This document shows positions 31,816 to 43,171 of a stretch of 64,000 bases of DNA, in pieces (position 1 is the first letter of the stretch; every line of letters starts with the position of its first letter). Origin of the DNA: Megalopta genalis. Lineage: Eukaryota; Arthropoda; Insecta; Hymenoptera; Halictidae. A model generated the notes under the pieces. That model was not told where the DNA came from and did no database searches. It saw only the letters and a program-made list of their open reading frames with translations. Made by a program: the position numbers and the translations under genes. The DNA lies in NCBI RefSeq assembly GCF_051020955.1, contig NC_135016.1, forward strand, positions 28,677,131 to 28,741,130, read 5' to 3'.

Positions 31816-32130
31816 CGCAAGCAGTCTTGTTCCACTGGTCTGATCATAGATGAGATCACTCCACTGCTTTGAGCACAGATGGACAAACTATTCCATCGAT
31901 CAGACTCCGCGATGTTCTTATTCTCGTTTGCCCGATCGCATGTCTGCAAGTTGTCTTCATTGCACTTTGTCTATTATATCACATGTATTTTCAACCCGTA
32001 TGGTCATGGTCATATTATATTCTGTACGTTTATTCTACTTGTTCATCACTGGCAGAACATGTTCCACTTGTCCGACCGCACGACTCCCTATTCTACTTGC
32101 CTGACTAACCGTCAGTTTATTCCAGTTGTG
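31816..32130. repeat. degenerate 29-30-bp minisatellite, locus 2
   Basis: Near 32030-32130 three units of 29 bp begin TTGTTCATCACTGGC, TTGTCCGACCGCACG and TTGCCTGACTAACCG and end in TTCCAC, TTCTAC or TTCCAG. More degenerate units occur from 31816. All three plus-strand frames are open for about 80 codons, which is a repeat artefact. The unit matches that at 40249-40450. Confidence 0.65.
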
Positions 32131-33327
32131 TAACCATAATCTGGCTAGATTTCATCGCTGTCACCGGCAAATGCATTTATGCAGCGCTACGTTGAACTGT
32201 ATATTTTACATGTCTATGTATCGGCAACAATGTACACCGCTGGACGTTCTGCAATTTTCATTGCGATTTCCTGCGATTTTCTCTGACGTCTGCACATCGA
32301 GTGCAGACACTTTCATAGGAAATGATTGAATAAAATCGCATTATTAGCTATGTCACCATAATAAAAACTATGCAAAAGTTGAATAAATTGGATATTGCCA
32401 GTTTCACGAGGCAATGTACACGGACAGTTTTATAGCTCGGTATATTTAGTGTTGAATGAAAAAAATGTTGCATTGTTTCCGATTTATTTTCGCACGTAGA
32501 TTCGGTACCCGTCCGGTTGTGCCACTATTATTCTGTACACCCTGTATAATGGATGATAATCTAGTCCAGAGATTTAGCGACTGTTTGGTAGGCGAAACGG
32601 CGCGGAAATCTATTCAGACGACAGGATAATTAGCCTGTTTCACGAGGATATTTGAAAACGGGGCGAAACTGGAGCAAGCGAGCGTCGCTTGTTATTCTGG
32701 CGCAAAGAATCGGCGAAATGAGGCGCGCGGTAACGACAGTCGCAGAAGTGCGATGCTCTCTCTCTCCTCTCGGCGAAGCGAGACGGAAAAGGGAGCAGAG
32801 GACGGAGGAGAGGAAACCGGAGAGATCACGCGAAAAGAGGAGAGAATCTTCGCTCGTACGTGCCGCGCGTCCATCCATCATGAGCTGACAACTCGCCTAG
32901 TCTGACCTGCCACTTCTCCATCACGTCGCGTCTAGATTATCTCTGGGAAGCCTTTCCTCCGACGTTGCCTCGTCCACCGGACTCATTTTCCATCCTTTAT
33001 TGCTTCCTTCATCCGCAGTTTCTGGTTCCGAAGCGGCCGCGGCTTTATTCAACCGATTTCAATGGATTTACATGATCATGGACGTTCGTTTTCGGCTCCG
33101 ATCGCCGCCAATGCACTCGGACTCGTGTCGGCGAACGATTCGGCCGCCACTTCCTTTCAACGTATCGACGGGCTGCTCGAATTCGTCCGAAAATACTGAC
33201 GAGCTGTATCTTCGTGGGCGACATCGCAGCATTTTGCAACAGCGCACGGTGGCGAAATTTCGCCATTTTGTGGCGAAAAGCAGAAAAATAAAATCTTTCA
33301 AATTGATAAAATACATGGAAGTATCGA
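32131..33327. other. no gene seen; unpaired MITE and terminus-like ends
   Basis: TACACCCTGTATA at about 32527-32539 looks like a lone right end of a CAGGGTGT-type MITE. CGCACGGTGGCGAAATTTCG at 33243 is another CGCACGGTGG terminus and contains the palindrome GGCGAAATTTCGCC. Frames up to 123 codons lie in GC-rich DNA without recognisable domains. Confidence 0.4.
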
Positions 33328-33331
33328 TTAA

Positions 33332-34049
33332 CCCCTTAACGTGCACGCTCGAGTTAACTCGAGCGCGCTAAACTGGCCGTACTGTGCACACTCGAGATAA
33401 TTCGAGCGGCGTTGTACTTTATGTTGTTATAGTTTTTCACACTCGAATGCAATCGAGAATTGAAAATAACAATGTGAAAGCAAGAAAAAAACAATCGTTT
33501 TATTGATGTTTATCATTTACGTGGGATTGTAAGCTATAACACTTACTTATTCAGGTATAAAATATATCCTTTTTCTACTTATCACTTACGACTTATCTCT
33601 TCCTTGTGAGCCGCTTTCCGACAGCGTATTCATATTCAGATTCAGATTCGCTCATTTTTCAATATATATTTTACTAAAATATAATGTAAACTAAAATATA
33701 AATAATAATATATATATATATATATAAATATAATAATAAATATTATAAATACTAGTATTGTTATTATTTATGTTTTAAAAGTATAAATAAATATTTTTAC
33801 TGATAATGATGTTTATTCTGAAATGGGAATTCGAAAAGAAAGATAAAAAATGTCGATGTGCGTGTAATATTACAATATTCGACTATTTTCTGCAATGTTA
33901 TCAAAATCCAAAATTGCAATAAAAATTTTGATTATTTTTGTATTTTTGTAATTTTCTTGCCAAGACAACGTTCTAAATTGTTTTATTACATTAAAAAAAA
34001 ATTGACTTTTTTTGGCCGGCCTTTTTCAAAAAGACTGTGCATTAAGGGG
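33332..34049. mobile_element. piggyBac-like element with CTCGAG palindromes
   Basis: TTAA at 33328-33331 and 34050-34053; ends CCCCTTAACGTGCAC and (inverse) CCCCTTAATGCACAG. Just inside the left end is a perfect palindrome CTCGAGTTAACTCGAG (33348-33363), followed by diverged copies near 33390 and 33441. A remnant start of a transposase-like frame lies at 33593-33655 on the minus strand. Confidence 0.85.
33593..33655 (-). pseudogene. relic N-terminus of a piggyBac-like transposase (very short)
   Basis: A 20-codon frame reads MSESESEYEYAVGKRLTRKR then stop. An acidic, Ser/Glu-rich start followed by basic residues is typical of piggyBac transposase N-termini, and it sits inside a TTAA-flanked element. 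The rest of the gene is absent. It is too short to assign firmly. Confidence 0.35.
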
Positions 34050-34053
34050 TTAA

Positions 34054-36241
34054 AGAACTAATTTGATCATGAAATGCTGCCAACTTTACTCTGAATTGTT
34101 TTATGCAATAACCGTGCGCAGCCTGACAAAGTTTAATCTTCAGTTTAGGTTGTAAAGCTCGTAATCAATGTGGTTAAATCTTGATATTCTTTCATTATTT
34201 ATATCGCGTTATCTAAAAGTACGAAAATAAATAGAAGGTGCGTATACGGTACTACCTGGTGGTTCGTAGAATATTTTTCTACCCTCAAAGTATTTTCTTC
34301 TTAATTTTTAATGTGCAATTTATATCATTCTTGAAACAGTGTTTCAGAAATTACATTTTTACGTGATAATCGATCTTCAATGTATAAATTACTTATCAAT
34401 CCCATAAAATCCGACAACCGCTGTCATTTCTATAGAAATTCGGACTACCGTGATCCTAAAAATATAATTATATTATTATAAATGTATTATTATTATTATG
34501 TTAAAATTATATGCAAATGACGGCAACATAGACCGACGTTTTTACTACAATTCAGATGTATCTGCATCAATAACCGTTATCGTTTTTATTGGTTTTTTTT
34601 CATTGTTTATATATGTAAATATAAAAGAACGTAAAATTCATCGATTTTTGTAAATTAGAAATAAGATTTGAGGTTTTGGCCACGAAAACGGGAAATTTTC
34701 TCATTGTGCAGGGGGACGGAAATGAATAAACTTGTAGTGTTTTTCATGGCCCATCGATTACACTGTCGAGAGCTACGAAGCTCCGGCGCGTAGATCCGTT
34801 AAACCGGTGCTTGTAGTTTTTATAGAAATCGTTCCGAGGAACGCTCGGAATTTTCTGCGGCACACGATCCTTCTTTAATCTCGTTAAAAGCCACGGAAGA
34901 TAAATTCTGACCTACAGATACTATCCCTCGCGGCACCCTGGAATTGATATCGCGAAGTGACTGCATTATGGTTTTAATGCACGTTTTCGAAACGAGGCCA
35001 GTGTTCGGTTGTAGCTTATTATAGATACCTTCGAATTCCTTTAGCAATTTTGCTAAAAATTTCTTACTTGAATAATTGTATTCGTATTTGTTTAATTTCA
35101 ACAGATTGGTCGAATGCGAAGTTGGGCGTTTCGAATAAACATTTATGTAAGACAATTATCCGAATGAGTTCCTTTCAGTCGAATATTTTATTCGAATTAT
35201 TCATTTATTTATTCAAATAATTCGAAAAAGTAAGATGGAATAAATAAATCGTCGAACTATGAAAGTCGAGCACCTTATATTCCATAATTTTTATTCAAAT
35301 GAATTATTTTCTGTACGAGTTCCTGCACGAATAAACTCTTATCCGAATGAATTATTATTTGAATAAAATTGTATTCGGATAAATTTTCATCTTGATCAAT
35401 TTTTAGTTAGTACTATTACCCGTCATCCGAATAAAAATAGTCGAAGAAATAACGACGAAGCGTGAGAGCATAAAAATTCATTCGGAGGTTAATCGATACG
35501 AAAGCGATTAGAATCTTGCGACAGGCGGGAGGGCATCTTTTAATTAGGAATTGAAATATCGGCGGAATCTAGCGGCCGGATTTGATCGCAGAATAAAGGC
35601 GATTCAGGGTGGCAGAACGCGATGGGGTGGGACGTTCATGCCTGGAAGCAGGAAGGGACATTGCTCGTAAATATGGCTTACGGGCTCAAAATGTAAAATA
35701 ATGAGATGTCCCTGTTAATATTTATAAGCGCGCATATGCTCGCCAGGACCATTTTCCGAATAAATGGATATAAATGCTGGAGGGTCCGGAGTTTTCAAAG
35801 TCGGCTCCTTAAACGGTAACTTTTACAAACTAGTGGGGTATCTACCTACTTCACCGCGCCCCTGTCATTCTTATGAAACCGTAATTATTTCACCTCCGCT
35901 CTCCTACGGGTCATTCTAAGAACTTTTCTCCTTCGCTTCTAACTTTCTTTTCCAGAGCCTCGCGGAGCAACAACCAATATAATAATTGCGGGCAGAACGC
36001 ATATCGAAGGAATTCAATATTTTTCTACCGTATGTGTTGCGCATTTATTAACAGAAATGGTAATTAATGTGCCAATTGCTTCTCGAGGAGACATTTCTAT
36101 ACCTTTTAATGTTCAAGTGTATATAATTAAATTAAAGGCGGTATCCTAGTGTGAGCCCCTGAAAAATATCGATTCATTTTTTTACATTTTCTTGAAGGCA
36201 TATAAGCTGAAAAATGTTCTTACAAAATCTTACTTGAATTC
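34054..36241. other. no gene seen; cluster of ATTCGAAT-type words
   Basis: Between 35130 and 35430, words such as TTCGAATAA, ATCCGAATGA and TTATTCGAATTATT recur at least eight times on both strands at irregular spacing. The rest is AT-rich to 34740 and mixed afterwards. A 111-codon minus-strand frame at 34820-35155 resembles nothing known to me. Confidence 0.45.
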
Positions 36242-36245
36242 TTAA

Positions 36246-36607
36246 CACTTTATCGACCGCTAGCCTATTTATCGGCTTTTCGATTGCCAATGTTTATCGA
36301 TCGCTAGCCTATTAATCGGCTTTTCGATTGCCAATGCTTATCGACCGATAGCCTATTAATCGACTTTTAGCTATCGACGGTTTTCGCTTCTTTACCGTTT
36401 TGTTAGTAGCTGACCTCCTGTATGCTGACCTCCCCATATCCTTATGAATTATAATTATAATAATTGTTATTATTTATTATTATTTTTAAAGGAATAAGCA
36501 CAACACAATGAATAGCGAAAATTTAGCCGGTACTGGGAGCAAATGCGCGCGCGACTAAGCCAGTCCTTACTGAGTGGCAGCCTCAACCACGACCGGACGA
36601 TAAAGTG
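36246..36607 (-). mobile_element. 362-bp piggyBac-like MITE, copy 2 (inverted)
   Basis: Exact TTAA on both sides (36242-36245, 36608-36611). Same length and nearly the same sequence as copies 1 and 3, in opposite orientation. The flanks share nothing with the other two loci, so this is a plain single insertion and the best reference for the MITE's true borders. Confidence 0.9.
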
Positions 36608-36611
36608 TTAA

Positions 36612-37580
36612 AATCAAAAAAGTTATAGTGAGTATGATATTCATAATACGAATAATCACTAGACTGCAGATATTTATGAAAAATAAAAATGATCTTCATC
36701 GATCGCAACAAACACGAGTCCCATAGAAATTCCTTTCTCTCGATAAGAATTTCAGTGAATTGAAAATAATACATAAAAGTCTTTGAATTCGCTTAATAAG
36801 CGTGCAAACGGTGTCAGAGTTTCTTCGCGAAGAAATCTCAAAGGAAGCTAACAAAAAGCGCAATTTTACAGTAGAATATCCCTTTAAATAGCCTGATCGC
36901 ACGGGAGAAAATTTGCCCACTAACAAAACAATAGTATTTTTCCATAATTGACATTCCAACGGATTCGTGTGTTTTCCCAGTGGGCCGGCGCAACGTAAAC
37001 GATCGGGAACCACGCGCGCAGGTCCAACGCCAGTTACCCGAATCGCGGAGCCTCCGAAACGGCCGACAATAACTATCAATCAAATCGTAATTATCCCCGC
37101 TTTTGAATTTCCGTAGGCGCAGCTAGGAGCGGTCGCGTCGAGTGTGAATATTTGTAAACGAAATCGGTTTAGCTACGGAATCAGCTGTATTTAATTAGTT
37201 CGGCATACAGGCCGCCGGCCGGAATCGTCGCGCGATCGTAATCGGCCTTACAATCCGACAGACGGCTAAGCCGAACACGCCGGACCGCGTGTATTTGATA
37301 TTCCACAAAGAATTTCCAATAGCTACACCGATTCCACGATCCCGCGTTTCCGCCGGGCCCGCTGTAACTGACGGAACAATCAAGGCAGAGGCTCTTTTGT
37401 GAAACGGGAAAGAGTAATCAACGTTCCGCGATAACAGAAGAAAGAAGCCACTCTATGCGAGACTACACAGAAAGAAAGTTTCACTTCCGCGCAGCTCGGC
37501 GAACAGTTGAAAGTGACTTTACCGGTTTCCGAGCGGGATCAAGCGAAAAGGGGCCGAGGAGCGTTTATTTGTAAACACGC
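36612..37580. other. no gene seen; family T-like end
   Basis: CTAGACTGCAGATATTTATG at 36660 resembles a family T left end with no clear partner. Minus-strand frames of 127 and 81 codons at 36696-37083 overlap and are not recognisable. Confidence 0.4.
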
Positions 37581-38583
37581 CGCAGAGTGGTCTGCCGGAG
37601 CCGGGATCCATGGTCAAAAGTCAATTCTGCAACTTTCATATTTGTTGTTACTAATGGGTTTACAACCGACCGAAGCTTTAGCATCTGAAATATTAACACT
37701 TTATCGTCCGGTCGTGGTTGAGGCTGCTACTCAGTAAGGACTGGCTTAGTCGCGCGCGCATTTGCTCCCAGTACCGGCTAAATTTTCGCTATTCATTGTG
37801 TTGTGCTTATTCCTTTAAAAATAATAATAAATAATAATAATTATTATAATTATAATTCATAAGGATATGGGGAGGTCAGCATACAGGAGGTCAGCTACTA
37901 ACAAAACAGTAAAGAAGCGAAAACCGTCGATAGCTAAAAGTCGATTAATAGGCTATCGGTCGATAAGCATTGGCAATCGAAAAGCCGATTAATAGGCTAG
38001 CGATCGATAAACATTGGCAATCGAAAAGCCGATAAATAGGCTAGCGGTCGATAAAGTGTTAATTCAGTCGGACAGTTCTGTAATAAGTAGACTGCGGATT
38101 TTATGCGTTTATGGTAAAAATGTGTAGCTGAAATTTAATAATACAGGATTTAATAATACAGGATATCTTATGATTACGTTAACACTCGGAAAGAGGTGAT
38201 TCCTGAGGTTATTTGGAGTAACTTTTTCCTCAGCGAAAATGCGATCCGCGGCTTGATGACCTCAGGAATCATTCCTTTCCGGGTGTTAACTTAATTATGG
38301 GGCACCCTGTACCGTAACACCGTTTTCGATTTATAAAAATTATTAAAGGGAACGATTTATTTTGATTCAATTTATAATTCACACAGTCGAGTTGTATAAT
38401 TTTTATTTTACATAAAGAGCCGCAGTCCGGTAGTAAGATATAACGTAACAAAAATCAGGTAATAAAAATGTAAAGGAACTAATTTTTTAAATTAATTACT
38501 ACGGAGTTTCATTATACAATCTTGTGTTATGTCATTATGATGGCAATTTGATACATTTCAGTTATTTATGTATCATGTATCAA
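37581..38583 (+). repeat. repeat R interrupted by a MITE block (donor-like copy)
   Basis: Left part 37581-37690 matches 20455-20575 (ATCCATGGTCAAAAGTC, GGGTTTACAAC). At TTAA (37693-37696) the third 362-bp MITE copy follows (37697-38058), then a family T end, then the short hairpin MITE (38159-38309), and then R resumes near AATTCACACAG (about 38379). R sequence therefore lies on both sides of the block. The part from 37697 to 38583 is the segment repeated at 30766-31652. Confidence 0.7.
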
Positions 38584-39641
38584 TTTTTGATTATAGTAGA
38601 CTTACAGTAAAACCGTTAAAATTTGTTAAAATGGGACTTGTTTCGTATAAAAGCTGTTTTATATAAAAACTCCGATTTTTGTTCGCCGTTTCGCCAGAAC
38701 AGTGTGCGTCGACGGATGAAGATGCCCGGCGGTTTCAGTAGGGGTTATTAAAAAGCCAATTTCGTTTTGTTATTACACATGGTTCAGGTCGCGTCTTCCG
38801 TTTGCTTTGCCGGCCACTTCGCGACGGTAAATAACCGGACGACCCGTTTAATTGGTTACGCGTTCCCGTCCTCGGCACGATTCGGCTTGGCTCGGCTCTC
38901 GACTCCCTACGCGCAGATTATTTCGGCTGTTTCAATTAAAAAACCGGCCTCCTTCCTCCATACGGAACAACACCGGGGCCCGACTTAATTGCATTCTTTC
39001 CGCGGCTGTACACCTATCGCGCCGCCTTTCCTTCGGATTATGAAAAAAGCTGGCAAAGCAGCCTTGGACCGAGGGTGCCCGACGGTTGTTTCATCGTGGA
39101 AAAGTGAACAGCCGGCCGACGAGATTGTTTGCGCCCGTACATACATACACACGCGGCCGAGCCGCGCGATCCTCGCGAGCGAACACGACCCGTGCGGTCC
39201 GTACAAATAGGGTGGAATGATGGATATGATAAGCTGTCCAGATAGCGGACGGGGGTTGTTTTCAATACATCAACCCTGGTTAACCCGGCGGCGCGATACC
39301 AGCCTCGCGGACTCCCCGAAAAACGCGCGGCCCGAAAAGACGACTCGGACAAGACTGTTGCGGGTTTAGGTCAAAATGAGCGAAATCTGCAACGTCGCGA
39401 ATTTTCTGGAGTTTGCAACCAGGATACATGGGGGCTTCGCTTCGCCGCTGCTACAGCTTAGTTTCGCGATCGGTCCCGAAGCTGTGCTGCCAGGAGTACA
39501 ATTTTTCTAAACCGCGCTCGCAACTGCTCGCATGTTTCTGCGTTTGGTTAAGAGATACTTGTTGCGGCTCGTTTCAGTTTTCGTTCGTCGAAGCGATTCG
39601 AGATATCATGCACTTGTTGCGAAAGTACGCTGTCACGTGTA
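38584..39641. other. no gene seen
   Basis: 38700-39360 is GC-rich with frames of up to 104 codons on both strands and no domain recognised. Nothing repetitive was seen apart from the abrupt end of the duplicated segment at 38583. Confidence 0.45.
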
Positions 39642-39979
39642 CAGGGTATCCCAAAAATGTCTCGTAATCCGAAAGTAGGAGATTCCTGATGTCATTTCAA
39701 GCAACTTTTTCCTTAGCGAAAATGCAATCCGCGGCTTCGTTTACGAGTTATTAACGAAAAACAGTGACCAATCAGAGGCGAGATCATCTGACGCGAGACG
39801 GCCGAGCCAATGAGCGGAGCCGCCGCGCGCCAGCCGAGCTCGCCTTTTATTGGTTAGTGTTTTTCGTTAATAACTCGTAAACGAAGCCTCGGAGACAATT
39901 TTCGCAAAGGAAAAAGTTGCTTCAAATGACTTCAGGAACCTCCCATTTCTGGATTGCGAGACATTTTCGGGACATCCTG
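39642..39979. mobile_element. hairpin MITE, family H, short copy
   Basis: TA-flanked; ends CAGGGTATCCCAAAAATGTC and (inverse) CAGGATGTCCCGAAAATGTC. Arms share ATTAACGAAAAACAGTGACCAAT and its inverse. The central GC-rich hairpin is shorter than in the copies at 19 and 54 kb. Confidence 0.85.
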
Positions 39980-40248
39980 TATATTCCGCGACCTGTTCGA
40001 ATCGATACAAGTAGAAATCGAGTGAAGATTTTATCAGTGAACTTATTGAACACTGAACTTATTGAACAATGTTTCTACATTTTGAACAATGCTTCTACAT
40101 CTTGAGCAATATTTGTGCATCTCGAATAATGTAAATCGGTAGATAATGAAAACATTCAATGCATCAATCAATAATGGCAGCGTTGCACCACATCGGTAAC
40201 TGCGGATCGTTTTCCTTCGTCTTTCCCGGATAGACGTGCGTGGTACAC

Positions 40249-40450
40249 TTTGTCCGATCATTGGCAGTCCGCATTCTACTTGTCAGACAACGGGTCACTC
40301 CTCCGCCGTTTGTCCGACCAGATGTTGTCCTTATTCCACTTGCCCGACTATAGAGGTTCCCTACTCCAGTTCCCTTGACCATAGATCAAACCCTATTCCA
40401 TTTGTCTGACAATAGGTCGTTCCTATTCTACTTGTCTGACTGCAATTGCC
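40249..40450. repeat. 30-bp minisatellite, about seven units
   Basis: Unit starts TTGTCCGATC, TTGTCAGACA, TTGTCCGACC, TTGCCCGACT, TTCCCTTGACC, TTGTCTGACA and TTGTCTGACT are 30 bp apart except one 32-bp unit. Units usually end CCTATTC(T/C)AC. Just upstream (40040-40130) is a looser repeat of TTGAACAATG-type words. Homologous to the locus at 31816-32130, including a following AAATGCATTT word. Confidence 0.75.
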
Positions 40451-40914
40451 CACTATTGCCGCCAAATGCATTTGCACGGTTGTGCGCCAACTTTGGGCGA
40501 TTATATGTTTTGTATGGTAGTGCGTTGACCATCGTTGCTCTCCGAATCCATTGGAGAGTGCCGTAGAATTGGGCACGAACTAGCGTTTCCATAAATTTGT
40601 CTACGAATGGCGCGACTATTGGCATTTGGTATCGAGTCAGAGATTTGTAGCCGATATCGTGTCGTAATTAATTGAGCGATCAATATTGTGCTCAGAAATA
40701 GTACTCGCTAACTTATTAGAATTAATGATCTACTTTTACCTTTAATCTACTATAAATCCGATTTACACGATTTATCGAATATTATTCGTGTACGAATGTT
40801 TCGCGTGTTAATGTTCCTTTTAAATACAAACAGAATTTGATTCTTGTTTTATCGAAATCTAGGAATGAAAGTAAACGAAGGCATGCGAGAAACAAGAATT
40901 AAGGAGAAGAAGAA
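40451..40914. other. no gene seen
   Basis: Several 60-70-codon frames on both strands near 40361-40683 are continuations of the minisatellite frames. AT-rich from 40700. Confidence 0.45.
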
Positions 40915-41271
40915 GTGTCAATCGACGGAGTTGCGAGAGAAATCGTAGTGCAAGGTGTTAACGAGAAAGCTCGAAATTTGAATAAAGAGCAACAGGATCC
41001 TCCGCAATACAATTTTAGCAATGTAGCTAACCTCGTTTCAAGCAGCAAATTCGCTGTGTATCCTGATAAGTTATGGTTTAAGTTAGTTTTTACAAAAAAG
41101 TCACCCGCAATTTTGTTTAAGATTGTCTATTTAGCATTGATTTTCAATTACTTCCGAAAAGGAAAAACTGCTGCGCAAGCATATAAAAAATTATGCGAAC
41201 ACGATATCATTAGGTCGTCAGAAAAATGGGAAAATGTAACCGAACAAAATGGAAAACATATTATTGATTAA
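40915..41271 (+). pseudogene. mariner remnant: N-terminal helix region joined to the C-terminus
   Basis: Residues 72-95 or so of this 118-codon frame (ALIFNYFRKGKTAAQAYKKL and the next Cys) resemble the first helix-turn-helix of mariner transposases. The last 16 residues, EKWENVTEQNGKHIID, match the family's C-terminal end. The two are joined at about 41203, so the catalytic domain is deleted in frame. The first 70 residues are not recognisable and probably come from sequence upstream of the real start. Confidence 0.6.
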
Positions 41272-41341
41272 AGGTTTTGTTTTCATGGAAAATTTGTTCC
41301 TCGTCTCAAGAAAACGCAATGACTCGTTGGCCAACCGAATA
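41128..41341 (+). mobile_element. deleted mariner with right terminal repeat
   Basis: After the stop codon, the sequence runs to an inverted-repeat end which read inversely is TTCGGTTGGCCAACGAGTCA. This parallels TTGGGTTGGCAACTAAGTAA of the 16-kb mariner, suggesting a related subfamily. The left terminal repeat was not found, so the true left border is uncertain. Confidence 0.6.
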
Positions 41342-42671
41342 AATGTCCAGTGCCGTTGAAACGCTAAAATTCGATCAGAATGGCCTACGTATCGCAATTG
41401 TGCCTACCGGCGGAAATTCGTGAAACTATTTTGCGAGATAAAAGATGCGACCCGATGCCGGCTGGACCGCGATTCTCAGGCCACGAGCAGCCCTCGAAGC
41501 TGAAATTGTCAAAGGGAGCGTTGAATTCGAAACCGAAAGCCCGGCGTTTTCTGAAATAAAGCGACCCTCCTCCTTGAACCGTGGCCACGTAAACGCGATT
41601 ACTTTGCAGATTGGGTCACTTAAAGAAGCTCTGCTCGCCGGCAAGTAACTGGCCGGGCAGCAGCCTGATTAATCAAGGCCCGCTGATTACAGGCCTTACG
41701 GAAAACTTGAGTCCGCAATTACACGTTCGCTCTCACGTGGGGCTCGCCTTTCTGTTTGATTAACGTTGTACTTTCCTTCGCTTCTCTTTCCCCCTTAATT
41801 CCGTCGGTAACCTCTCTCCGGTGCACACACTCGCCGAGCAGCCGGGAGACACACGCGCGCGGCAAAATTGAATTTGCGACCGCAGAAAGCGCGGCGAGGT
41901 TTTCTAGCTTGGGGCGACGCGATATTCGCGCCAATTCACCGAAAGTACACGGAAAGGGAACGTGATCGAAATTCGATACATCCCGAGCCCCTCTCCCCCG
42001 TCCCGCGGTTCCTTCCACCCTCGGACTTCCGTCTCCCTTCTCTTGAGTCGGGAAAGTGGAACGGTCGTCGAGCAAACGTTCCAGAAAGATACTCTCGGCT
42101 GCCTCGGCCACGGCCAATTAACTCGTTCGAGGCATCGATTTTGCTTTAACATTTCGAACAGTGATCACCGATGCTCGACCTACTCGCGAGCACGATTCTT
42201 CCTTGCTGAAAAAATGTCGATTTCTTTCGGGATTGCGAAAGCAATCCGAAACTCTGCACGCGGTGGACGAAATTTGTATAGGGACGCTATATTCTCTAGC
42301 AAAAAAAGCTAAGCATTCTGTTAACAAAATTAAAAGTCTGTTGCGTATATGAGAGAATAATAAGAAATGAGAAGACAAGTTAATAAACAAAAGAATTCAT
42401 TTAATTTATGCGATAGTCTCGTTCCAATTTTAATTATATATTAAAATTCTACGTAATATTTTATTAACCTTAATTGGAACCAAAGTAGAGGTGAATTATT
42501 GTTAATAATTATATTATTTATATACATGTAACAACAAAGCATTAATAAATGTATAAATGAACAAGTCTTCTGATACTTTCGATGAACGACGATACAACAC
42601 AGAACCAACTGCGATATTTCAAACAAATTAAAGTGCATAACCGGTTATAACTTATCTGAGTCGCTAATAAC
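41342..42671. other. no gene seen; GC-rich core
   Basis: Frames of up to 132 codons at 41719-42312 exist on both strands in GC-rich DNA. None has a recognisable domain. 42350-42660 is AT-rich. Confidence 0.45.
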
Positions 42672-42876
42672 TAGACTCCGGATTTCCATGTAAAATAAAA
42701 ATGTTCCAAGACGATTGTAAGAAACAGAAATCGAATAAAAATAAATTCTTTCGTTGAATAACTTCGACACACACACAAGTTGAAAATAGTTTACCAATAC
42801 TATTCAATTGTATGTCTTTACAATCTTATATTTCGGCTACTCACTTTTGACATAAACGCATAAAATCCTCAGTCTA
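42672..42876. mobile_element. MITE of family T
   Basis: Left end TAGACTCCGGATTTCCATG and right end CATAAACGCATAAAATCCTC-AGTCTA are inverted relatives. The interior GATTGTAAGAAACAGAAATC is related to the copies at 1.2 and 18.3 kb. This is the best-bordered member of the family in the window. Confidence 0.65.
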
Positions 42877-42882
42877 TAAACC

Positions 42883-42883
<1 letters not shown>

Positions 42884-42946
<63 letters not shown>

Positions 42947-42998
42947 TAATAAAATAATAATAATAAATAATAATAAAATAATAAAATAATCAAAATAA
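42884..42998. repeat. AAT microsatellite
   Basis: About 115 bp of TAA repeats, uninterrupted for roughly the first 60 bp, then with AAAT interruptions, leading directly into a large inverted repeat. Confidence 0.9.
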
Positions 42999-43171
42999 AT
43001 CAATCAGTTATGGATTATTTAGTTTATAGGATTATTATTATTATTATTAAATAATATTAATTTTAATAATATTAATAATATTATATAATTTATTAATATA
43101 ATAATATTAATAATATTAAATAATAATAATAATAATAATCCTATAAACTAAATAACCCATAACTGATTGAT
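42999..43171. repeat. 173-bp near-perfect inverted repeat
   Basis: The outer arms ATCAATCAGTTATGG(A/G)TTATTTAGTTTATAGGATT and their inverse are near-identical over about 40 bp and continue through ATTATTATTATT into an AT-only centre. It could form a long cruciform or RNA hairpin. No terminal motif of a known transposon was recognised. Confidence 0.85.
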
